Below, one piece after another: positions 1 through 5,113 of a DNA stretch of 9,224 nt. Each line of letters opens with the position of its first letter. Position 1 is the stretch's first letter. Under the pieces are notes generated by a model, which did no database searches, was not told the DNA's origin, and saw only the letters and a program-made list of their open reading frames with translations. The translations under genes were made by a program, and so were the position numbers. Origin of the DNA: Nocardioidaceae bacterium (GTDB lineage: Bacteria > Actinomycetota > Actinomycetes > Propionibacteriales > Nocardioidaceae); assembly GCA_025965395.1 (NCBI GenBank), contig JAOPXA010000135.1, positions 1-9,224 of the forward strand, given 5' to 3'.

Positions 1-107
1 GGAGTGTCGCGCCGCATGCGCTCGACGATGACTCCGTCGAGGTCGACGACCCCGGCAGCTACTTTCGTCCCGCCGATGTCGATGCCGATCGCGAGCCGCT
101 CGGCCAC
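1..107 (-). CDS. ROK-family sugar kinase, N-terminal fragment (cut by window edge)
   Basis: The first 35 codons of a second ROK kinase are visible. Read from a GTG at 107, the protein begins VAERLAIGIDIGGTKVAAG, which contains the DIGGTK phosphate-binding motif that opens ROK kinases and closely resembles the start of the neighbouring glucokinase. The GTG is chosen because the nearby ATG at 120-118 hits a stop after three codons. The start lies 14 bases after the upstream ROK stop, so the gene is very probably the next gene of the same operon. No strong Shine-Dalgarno is visible. ROK proteins include glucokinases, fructokinases, N-acetyl-sugar kinases and, with an added HTH, repressors; the short N-terminus before DIGGTK leaves no room for an HTH, so a kinase is favoured. 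Its substrate cannot be read from this fragment. Confidence 0.85.
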   Translation of the reverse strand, partial: MAERLAIGIDIGGTKVAAGVVDLDGVIVERMRRDT

Positions 108-108
108 G

Positions 109-131
109 TCAGGAGACCATTTCAGGAGACC
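109..131. repeat. 10-bp direct repeat at the junction of the two ROK genes
   Basis: TCAGGAGACC occurs at 109-118 and again at 122-131, a period of 13 bases. On the coding (minus) strand the copy at 122-131 carries the TGA stop of the glucokinase gene, and the other copy lies just before the GTG start of the next ROK gene. It may be a small local duplication; no function is evident. Confidence 0.5.
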
Positions 132-1072
132 TGGGGTCGCGCCAGATCGGCAGCACCGATGAGGCCAGCCTCGTTGCCCAGCGTCGCGATGCGCAGCTGT
201 GCGTGGGGGCGATGCTCACCGGCAGGCAGGTGCGTCAGGAACGCTTCGTTGACGGATTTCATCAGCAAGTCTCCGGACTCGGGGACCCCGCCGCCAAAGG
301 CCACCACGCTGGGATCGAGGACGGCCGCCAAGGTAGCGACTCCTTCTCCAAGCCAACGGCCGAGCTCGGTCAGCAGATCGCGGCTCAACTCATCGCCGCT
401 CTGGGCCATCCTCGTGATGAGCGGGCCATTGATTGCCGCCGGATCTCCACCCGCTGCTGCCATCAGGGCCGAAACGTCGACTGCGCCACTGTGGACGCGT
501 TCGCGAGCCATCCGCACCAAGGCCGAGCCGCTGCCGTACTGCTCCCAGCATCCGTGTTGGCCGCAACCACAGAGAATGCCGTCGCGGACGATGCGCAAGT
601 GACCGATCTCTGCGGCAACGCCGAAGCCACCGCGCAGCAGCACGCCGTCTTGGATGATGCCACCGCCGATGCCGGTGCCGACAGTGACGAGCAAGAGGTC
701 GTCGTCATCGCGGGCAGCACCAAAGCGGAACTCGCCCCAGGCCGCCGCGTTGGCGTCGTTCTCGACGATCACGGGAAGGTTGACCTGCTTGCCCACCAGC
801 TCAGCGAGCGGCTCGTCGACCCAGTCGATGTTGGGGGCGAAAAGCACGGTCGAGCGTCCGGCGTTGACGAACCCGGCAGCTCCAATGCCCACCGCCACCA
901 CGTCGTGGTCCTGGCACAAGGCAAGCACCAGCTTGGCAACTGCGCCAGAGATCTCCTTGGGGTTGCCAGGAGTCGTCGGCTCCTTGAGGCGGGCGATGAT
1001 CTCGCCTTCCTCGTTGACCACGCCTGCGGCGATCTTGGTTCCGCCGATGTCGACGCCAATGGTGAGAGTCAT
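122..1072 (-). CDS. glk: ROK-family glucokinase
   Basis: Cytoplasmic kinase of 316 residues, the usual size for ROK glucokinases, expected to phosphorylate glucose to glucose-6-phosphate with ATP or polyphosphate. Visible motifs are DIGGTK at residues 8-13 (phosphate binding), ENDAN at 104-108 with the catalytic Asp106, GTGIGGG at 132-138, EIGH at 155-158 (sugar and zinc contacts) and CGCGQHGCWE at 168-177, the ROK zinc-binding signature. The start is the ATG at 1072, which overlaps the stop of the upstream small gene as ATGA; the open frame extends further upstream, but that part has no family similarity. It is the third gene of an SRPBCC / Cys-rich protein / kinase operon and is followed by another ROK gene. 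In Streptomyces the glkA glucokinase has a similar neighbourhood and mediates carbon catabolite repression (family knowledge); whether that holds here is inference. Substrate could be another hexose. Confidence 0.9.
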   Translation of the reverse strand: MTLTIGVDIGGTKIAAGVVNEEGEIIARLKEPTTPGNPKEISGAVAKLVLALCQDHDVVAVGIGAAGFVNAGRSTVLFAPNIDWVDEPLAELVGKQVNLPVIVENDANAAAWGEFRFGAARDDDDLLLVTVGTGIGGGIIQDGVLLRGGFGVAAEIGHLRIVRDGILCGCGQHGCWEQYGSGSALVRMARERVHSGAVDVSALMAAAGGDPAAINGPLITRMAQSGDELSRDLLTELGRWLGEGVATLAAVLDPSVVAFGGGVPESGDLLMKSVNEAFLTHLPAGEHRPHAQLRIATLGNEAGLIGAADLARPQVS

Positions 1073-1323
1073 GAGCGTGCCTGCCCTGCACGACTGGACA
1101 CGGTGGCATCGATGAAGTCCTTGGCCGTTGCCAGGAAGCTCGTTGCCGCGACCAGCGCCGTCTCGATCATGTCGGGATTGTCGCGTACCGCATTGACGAG
1201 CTGACAGAACGGGCACCACGTGCACGCCTGTGCGTGGTCGGGTGAGCTGTCGCCGGTGAGCGCTCTCATCAGCTTGATGGCTTCTTCGGCCACGGAGCCG
1301 ACAGGTTCGTGCGTCATGGTCAT
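1069..1323 (-). CDS. Small Cys-rich protein of unknown function (84 aa), upstream of glucokinase
   Basis: An 84-residue protein starting MTMTHEPVGSVAEEA, with ATG at 1323 overlapping the stop of the SRPBCC gene as ATGA; a second ATG at 1317 is the alternative. Its own stop overlaps the glucokinase ATG in the same way, so it is wedged between two translationally coupled genes and is almost certainly real. The N-terminal half is acidic and helical. A cysteine cluster CTWCPFC (Cys34, Cys37, Cys40) follows, then an amphipathic helical C-terminus. The C-x2-C-P-x-C pattern suggests a metal or redox site, but three cysteines do not by themselves make a zinc ribbon. Position and size resemble the uncharacterised genes upstream of glkA in Streptomyces (SCO2127/SCO2128 region, DUF5304-like); that homology is from memory and unverified. 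No signal peptide or membrane segment is seen. Confidence 0.75.
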   Translation of the reverse strand: MTMTHEPVGSVAEEAIKLMRALTGDSSPDHAQACTWCPFCQLVNAVRDNPDMIETALVAATSFLATAKDFIDATVSSRAGQARS

Positions 1324-1754
1324 GCCCCTTCGACGCGAGCTTTCAGGCCCTTGAGAGCGGTGTCGATGATGACCTTCTCGGCCTTGCGCTTGAGCATCCC
1401 CAACAACGGAATCGAGACGTCGACGGCCAGCTGATAGGTCACCCTTGTACCGCCGGAAGGTTCGGGCGCAAGCAGGTAGGCGCCATCCATCGCGACGAGC
1501 ATCGAGCCCTTCTCGTCGAGCGTCCAGGTCACCGACTCGGGCTTCCACTGATAGCGAAGGACATAGCCGTCACGGATCGGCGGAGCGTTGAGCGAAAAAC
1601 GTACGAGATCAGCCCGTCCGCCGACACCTTCTTCGATGACAACAGCCTCGTCGACACCGGTAGCCCAGGACGGGTATGACGAGAAGTCGGCGATGACCGC
1701 CATGATGCTCGGGGCAGAGGCATCAATCACTATGTCGCCTGTGGTGCGGGCCAT
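1320..1754 (-). CDS. SRPBCC-fold (polyketide cyclase/dehydrase-like) protein
   Basis: A 144-residue protein beginning MARTTGDIVIDASAPSIMAV and continuing with an ADFSSYPSW segment, the typical N-terminal strand and helix of START/Bet v1-like SRPBCC proteins. Glycine- and aromatic-rich strands follow (YVLRYQWKPESVTWTL), and a long C-terminal helix (residues about 118-140) would close the hydrophobic cavity. Such proteins bind lipids, polyketides or sterol-like ligands, or are orphan carriers; no catalytic residues can be assigned. The ATG at 1754 is preceded by AGGAACAGGA at a suitable distance. It heads the operon leading to glucokinase and diverges from the acyl-CoA ligase. A homologue (Rv2185c/TB16.3 type) lies close to fadD15 in mycobacteria, which supports a link to lipid metabolism by context only. 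Function remains unknown. Confidence 0.85.
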   Translation of the reverse strand: MARTTGDIVIDASAPSIMAVIADFSSYPSWATGVDEAVVIEEGVGGRADLVRFSLNAPPIRDGYVLRYQWKPESVTWTLDEKGSMLVAMDGAYLLAPEPSGGTRVTYQLAVDVSIPLLGMLKRKAEKVIIDTALKGLKARVEGA

Positions 1755-1781
1755 CGGGTTCCTGTTCCTAGGTGGCTTCAG

Positions 1782-1787
1782 ATTTTA
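1782..1787 (-). promoter_or_regulatory. Putative -10 box (TAAAAT) of the SRPBCC / glucokinase operon
   Basis: On the minus strand TAAAAT lies 27 bases before the ATG at 1754, which predicts a short leader of about 21 bases holding the AGGA ribosome site. It is the only strongly AT-rich hexamer in the 1755-1853 divergent region. No convincing -35 hexamer is visible at the right distance. Confidence 0.5.
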
Positions 1788-1844
1788 GCGGGAGGGTGAC
1801 GCGAAAGTGCGCCCACCCATCTCTCAGCCCGGGCTCCCTGACTG

Positions 1845-1850
1845 TAGCCT
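1845..1850 (+). promoter_or_regulatory. Putative -10 box (TAGCCT) for a leaderless acyl-CoA ligase transcript
   Basis: TAGCCT sits 6 bases before the GTG at 1857, the spacing expected if transcription starts at the A/G of the start codon. No Shine-Dalgarno sequence is present in front of GTG 1854 or 1857. The same arrangement recurs before five other genes in this window, which raises confidence. Confidence 0.5.
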
Positions 1851-1856
1851 GCCGTG

Positions 1857-3575
1857 GTGACCACTCTGGGGAATCTCACCGACGACGTACTCGACCGTGT
1901 CGCCCGCAATCGGGACTCCGTGGCGTTCGCCCGACGCGAGGGCGACGCGTGGATCGACGTGACCATCACCGAGTTCCGTGACGAGGTGATGAGCATCGCC
2001 AAGGGGTTGATTGGCGCAGGCATCGGGGCGGGTGATCGCGTCGCGCTCCTGTCGAAGACCAGGTATGAATGGACGCTCTTCGACTACGCAATCTGGTGGG
2101 TCGGCGCGGTCACCGTCCCGATCTACGAAACCTCCTCGGTCGGTCAGATCACCTGGATCCTCCAGGACTCCAGCGCGGTGGCATGCATCGTCGAATCGAC
2201 CGAACATGCCGGCCGTGTCGCTGAGGCGCGAGGTTCCGCGGCGGCTCCGGCGACTGTCTGGACGATCGACGTAGACGCTGTGGCGAGCGTCATCGCTCTC
2301 GGCGCTGGTGTGAGCGACGAGGCTCTCGAAGCCCGACGCGCGCAGATCACGAGCGACTCGATCGCCACCTTGATCTACACCTCCGGCACGACCGGCCGCC
2401 CCAAGGGCTGCGTCCTGACCCACGGCAACTTCCGCTTCGAGCTGGGCGGCGCCATCGAGATACTCCCCGAGCTGTTCGACGCCGAAGGCGCATCGACCTT
2501 GCTCTTCCTCCCCCTGGCCCACGTGGTCGCACGGATCATCCAGGTGGGAGCGATCCGCAGTGACACCAAGCTCGGACACACCGCCGACGTCGCCGACCTG
2601 GTGACGCACCTCGGTGAGTTTCACCCGTCCTTCATCCTGGCGGTGCCGCGCGTGTTCGAGAAGGTCTTCAACGCGGCGAGTCAGCGCGCCTACGCCGATG
2701 GCAAGGGCAAGATCTTCGACGCGGCCGTCGCCACAGCGATCGCCCACAGCAAGGGCATCGACTCGGGCAGGACCAGCATCGCCGTCAAGCTCAAGCACGG
2801 ATTGTTCGACAAGCTCGTCTACTCGAAGCTACGGACGACTCTTGGTGGCCGAGCAGCATACGCACATTCGGGCGGCGCACCGTAGGGCGACCGTCTCGCC
2901 CACTTCTACCGCGGCATCGGCCTTCCGATCCTCGAGGGCTACGGCCTCACCGAGACGACAGCGGCCTTGACGGTCAACACGCCCGATCAGATCAAAGTCG
3001 GGACCGTAGGTCGGCCCTTGCCTGGCACGGACGTGAAGGTCGCCGACGATGGAGAACTGCTCTTTCGCGGAGGTCAGGTCTTCACCACGTACTGGCAGAA
3101 CGACGAGGCGACAGCGAGTGTGCTCAGCGCCGACGGCTGGTTCTCAACGGGCGATCTCGGAGACGTCGACTCGGATGGCTTCGTCAAGATCACCGGCCGC
3201 AAGAAGGAAATCCTCGTGACGGCCGGCGGCAAGAACGTTGCCCCCGCACAGCTCGAGGACCTCGTGCGGGCTCATCCGTATGTGAGTCAGTGCCTCGTGG
3301 TGGGTGACGGCAAGCCGTTCATCGCAGCCCTCGTCACCATTGATCCGGAGGCCTTCAGCGGCCCGCACGACGATCCGAAGCTGCTCGCCGAGGTGCAGAA
3401 GGCGGTCGACGAAGCCAACACTCAGGTGTCACGCGCTGAGTCGATCCGCAAGTTCGTGATCATGGACGACGACTGGACCGAGGTCAACGGCTACCTGACC
3501 CCGTCGTTCAAGGTCAAGCGCAATCGGATCATGGAAGACTTCCACGATCAGATCGAAGCGCTCTTCACGCGCTAA
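1857..3575 (+). pseudogene. Long-chain fatty-acid-CoA ligase (FadD15-type), interrupted by one in-frame TAG
   Basis: An AMP-binding (ANL superfamily) ligase that would activate fatty acids to acyl-AMP and then acyl-CoA in the cytoplasm. Without the stop it has 572 codons in one frame, near the roughly 600 residues of FadD15-type enzymes. Motifs: YTSGTTGRPKG at 174-184 (phosphate loop), SGGAP at 338-342, YGLTET at 362-367 (A5), STGDLG at 430-435 (A7), GRKKE at 447-451 (hinge), and TPSFKVKR with the A10 lysine near 552. Codon 343 is TAG (2883-2885), where relatives have SGGAP followed by a hydrophobic residue and G-x-R-L; the reading frame continues directly with [11 protein letters not shown] single base change (for example TTG to TAG) explains it, and no other lesion is seen. 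The truncated product (342 aa) lacks the A5-A10 motifs and should be inactive. It could be a pseudogene, sequencing error or read-through gene. GTG 1854 is an alternative start. Confidence 0.85.
2883..2885 (+). other. In-frame amber codon inside the acyl-CoA ligase gene
   Basis: TAG lies in the ligase frame immediately after codons for SGGAP and before codons for GDRL. The frame is open for 342 codons before it and 229 sense codons after it. The first start-like codon downstream in this frame is TTG at 2967, with no ribosome site, so independent translation of the C-terminal part is unlikely. Confidence 0.9.
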
Positions 3576-3579
3576 GCGG

Positions 3580-4572
3580 TCAGCCGACGCGGCGTGCCGA
3601 GTGGAACGGCATCGAGAACGCGCCCGCGATCTCGACGCTTCTGCCTGGCCGAGGTGCGTGCACGATCTTGCCGTTGCCGAGGTAGATGGCCACGTGGCTG
3701 ACCGGGCTGTAGTAGAAGATCAAGTCGCCGGGACGCAGGTTGGCTCGCGACACCGGGGTGCCTACACCTGACTGAGCGCGAGAAGAGCGGGGCAGCGAGA
3801 TGCCTGCGGAGCGGAAGGCGCCACCGGTCAGACCTGAGCAGTCCCACGAGCTCGGACCGGTGCCACCGTAGCGATAGGCATCACCCAACTGGGCGAGCGC
3901 GAACGAGATGGCCTTCTTGGCCCTGCCCGCCGCGGGTATCTCGAAGTCGACGTTGATGTCGGAGTCGTTGAAGCCGGCCTGCTGCTCAGCGGTCAACTCC
4001 GCATAGGCGGCCTTGGCCTCTTCGTGCTTCTTGGAGATCTCTTCGCTCTTGGCGGCGGCGTCAGCCTTGGCGGCGGCGAGAGCATCTTGGCGTTCCTTGA
4101 GCTGTGCTCGTCGCTTGGCCAGAGCCTTGCCCGACGTCGAGAACATCTCGAGCTGGTCGGCCCGGTTGCTGTTGAGCGCCTGAATTGCTCCAAGACCGTC
4201 AAGGAAGGAACGAGTGTCGCCGCTGGTCAGCAGCTCAGCGGTGTGACCGAGGGGCGAGTCCATCTGCTGGGCGACGATCGATGCGCTGAGCGCATCTTTT
4301 TGGGCATCGTAAGAAGCCTGATCGCGGGCGATATCGGTGCTGAGGTCGGTCATCTCCTGCTCAGTCGACTTCATCTGGTCGCTGAGGTAGTTGACTTCCT
4401 CGGTCGCTGCCTCGGCCTGGTGGAAGAGGTTTTCGACGTCCTTGACGGTGACATCCGGGGTCGCCGTCGCTGTCGAGAGTGTCGTCATGGCGATCGCTAC
4501 GGCCGCAACAAGGGCCAATGAAACACGACCACGCCTACCGATTTTTGCCTTGCTGAACAGGGCTTTTCGCAC
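3580..4572 (-). CDS. Secreted NlpC/P60 peptidoglycan endopeptidase with coiled-coil N-terminus (RipC-like)
   Basis: A 330-residue exported hydrolase expected to cut peptide stems of peptidoglycan (D-Glu to diaminopimelate bond) during growth or division. Residues 1-37 form a signal peptide: basic start, hydrophobic run LALVAAVAIAM, and a likely cut after ATA at 35-37. Residues 42-110 and 145-200 are long, charged, Ala/Glu/Lys-rich helices, a coiled coil typical of RipC/Rv2190c-type proteins and often an autoinhibitory or FtsX-docking region. The NlpC/P60 domain spans about 218-330, with catalytic Cys245 (DCSGLT), His293 (SHVAIYLG) and His305 (VHAP) all present. The start is GTG 4572 with AGGAG at 4587-4583, ten bases upstream. 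Its leader is a c-di-AMP riboswitch. It converges on the ligase gene with 4 bases between stop codons. Molecular partner is inferred, not shown. Confidence 0.93.
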   Translation of the reverse strand: MRKALFSKAKIGRRGRVSLALVAAVAIAMTTLSTATATPDVTVKDVENLFHQAEAATEEVNYLSDQMKSTEQEMTDLSTDIARDQASYDAQKDALSASIVAQQMDSPLGHTAELLTSGDTRSFLDGLGAIQALNSNRADQLEMFSTSGKALAKRRAQLKERQDALAAAKADAAAKSEEISKKHEEAKAAYAELTAEQQAGFNDSDINVDFEIPAAGRAKKAISFALAQLGDAYRYGGTGPSSWDCSGLTGGAFRSAGISLPRSSRAQSGVGTPVSRANLRPGDLIFYYSPVSHVAIYLGNGKIVHAPRPGRSVEIAGAFSMPFHSARRVG

Positions 4573-4582
4573 GTGGTGAGCT

Positions 4583-4587
4583 CTCCT
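4583..4587 (-). promoter_or_regulatory. Ribosome binding site of the NlpC/P60 gene
   Basis: AGGAG on the minus strand, ten bases before GTG 4572. It decides the start because no other ATG or GTG follows a ribosome site in this frame. It lies just downstream of the riboswitch, so ligand-controlled access to it is plausible. Confidence 0.65.
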
Positions 4588-4597
4588 ACATCCTCGA

Positions 4598-4733
4598 CGC
4601 CTACCAGGTGAGCTGACGGGTTCGGGCGAAGGATTGCCCTACTCCGGGCCACTTTCGACCCGGTGATTCACCCCAACTAAATGGGTCCCCGGCACACGGC
4701 GTGGATCTTCCCCATCAACGCTGTGTTTAGGCG
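4598..4733 (-). ncRNA. c-di-AMP riboswitch (ydaO/yuaA class)
   Basis: On the minus strand the leader of the NlpC/P60 gene carries the hallmarks of the ydaO class in order: GGGGACCCA (4690-4682), GGGGTGAATC (4674-4665), TAGGGCAATCC then CGCCCGAACCCG, and CCGTCAGCTCACC (4619-4607), ending with GGTAGGCG. The outer P1 helix is visible: CGCCTA (4733-4728) pairs exactly with TAGGCG (4603-4598). In actinobacteria this class commonly sits in front of cell-wall hydrolase genes (NlpC/P60, Rpf) and lowers their expression when c-di-AMP is high (established knowledge). There is no obvious intrinsic terminator with a U-run between P1 and the ribosome site, so control of translation initiation, or of termination without a U-run, is inferred. 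The boundaries are set from the P1 helix. Confidence 0.93.
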
Positions 4734-4815
4734 GTGTGATCGCGACTCATCTTCATGAGTACGTAAAACGTTCACACGAGGCCCCACTTTAGCGCAGCGG
4801 ATGCTCCAGGCAAAG
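4734..4815 (-). promoter_or_regulatory. Promoter region of the riboswitch / NlpC-P60 transcript
   Basis: This stretch between the 72-residue gene and the riboswitch must hold the promoter if the gene has its own. It contains a perfect inverted repeat ACTCAT-CTTC-ATGAGT (4745-4760) and the pair ACGT-AAA-ACGT (4761-4771). A weak -10 candidate GAAGAT (minus strand, 4754-4749) with TGTGAA about 16 bases upstream would start the RNA just before the riboswitch, but neither hexamer is good. A short ACTTT/AAAGT pairing overlaps the stop of the 72-residue gene without a U-run. Confidence 0.35.
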
Positions 4816-5034
4816 TCATCCAGCTTGGATATCAGGCATCGAGACGGGGGTCACAAGTCGCAGCGGAGGGACCAGCCCGAAGGCCGACAGCTCCTGGATG
4901 GCGTGCAGCTCGGCAGCATCGAGCACGATGCCTTCGGGCGGCGCACCGAGCAAGACCGTGACAACGCAGTCACCGCAAGCACTGGGGCTTCTGACGAGGC
5001 AGCTGTCGCAATCGATCACAAGAGAATCTGTCAT
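4816..5034 (-). CDS. Small four-cysteine protein of unknown function (72 aa)
   Basis: A 72-residue protein starting MTDSLVIDCDSCLVRSPSAC, with cysteines 9, 12, 20 and 23 in a C-x2-C-x7-C-x2-C arrangement, the spacing of a compact zinc or Fe-S site. A hydrophobic strand VVTVLLG, an acidic helix (LDAAELHAIQEL) and the segment FGLVPPLRLV follow. I recall similar short proteins beside the exonuclease gene in other actinobacteria, but no function is known to me. ATG 5034 is chosen over an upstream in-frame ATG (5079) because TAGCGT at 5047-5042 is placed 7 bases before it, fitting a leaderless transcript, and because the longer form would run over the promoter of the divergent exonuclease gene. 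The cytoplasmic location is inferred from the absence of a signal peptide. Confidence 0.75.
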   Translation of the reverse strand: MTDSLVIDCDSCLVRSPSACGDCVVTVLLGAPPEGIVLDAAELHAIQELSAFGLVPPLRLVTPVSMPDIQAG

Positions 5035-5041
5035 GTCTGCG

Positions 5042-5047
5042 ACGCTA
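5042..5047 (-). promoter_or_regulatory. Putative -10 box (TAGCGT) for the 72-aa gene
   Basis: On the minus strand TAGCGT ends 7 bases before ATG 5034, fitting transcription from the start codon itself. No Shine-Dalgarno is seen in the interval. No clear -35 element is recognised. Confidence 0.5.
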
Positions 5048-5100
5048 GGCGCCCCCACCGACAAAATCCCACCCGTCACATTTGTGTCTGCCTCGACTCA

Positions 5101-5106
5101 TACGGT
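5101..5106 (+). promoter_or_regulatory. Putative -10 box (TACGGT) for the exonuclease gene
   Basis: TACGGT ends 7 bases before GTG 5114 and there is no Shine-Dalgarno between them, which suggests a leaderless mRNA and helps fix the start. A small inverted pair CACA-TT-TGTG (5077-5086) lies about where a -35 or operator would be. Confidence 0.5.
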
Positions 5107-5113
5107 GGGCGGC

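Noticed and set aside
203..1204. Long plus-strand open frame (333 codons) opposite the glucokinase gene
   Set aside because: It is the antisense shadow of a clearly recognised ROK gene in high-GC DNA and shows no domain or promoter.
1824..2798. 324-codon minus-strand open frame opposite the acyl-CoA ligase
   Set aside because: Low-complexity Arg/Gly/Asp-rich translation typical of antisense frames in high-GC genes; the plus strand has unmistakable ligase motifs.
2967..3575. C-terminal ligase half as a separate gene starting at TTG 2967
   Set aside because: The frame is continuous with the upstream ligase codons back to the TAG, conserved motif A5 lies before 2967, and there is no ribosome site or -10 box, so it is a fragment of the interrupted gene.
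4773..4779. TGTGAA half-site as a Crp/GlxR-type operator upstream of the riboswitch
   Set aside because: Only one half of the TGTGA-N6-TCACA consensus is present; the matching half is missing.
4786..4816. ACTTT/AAAGT hairpin as a terminator of the 72-residue gene
   Set aside because: The stem is only five pairs with a large loop and no U-run follows on the minus strand.
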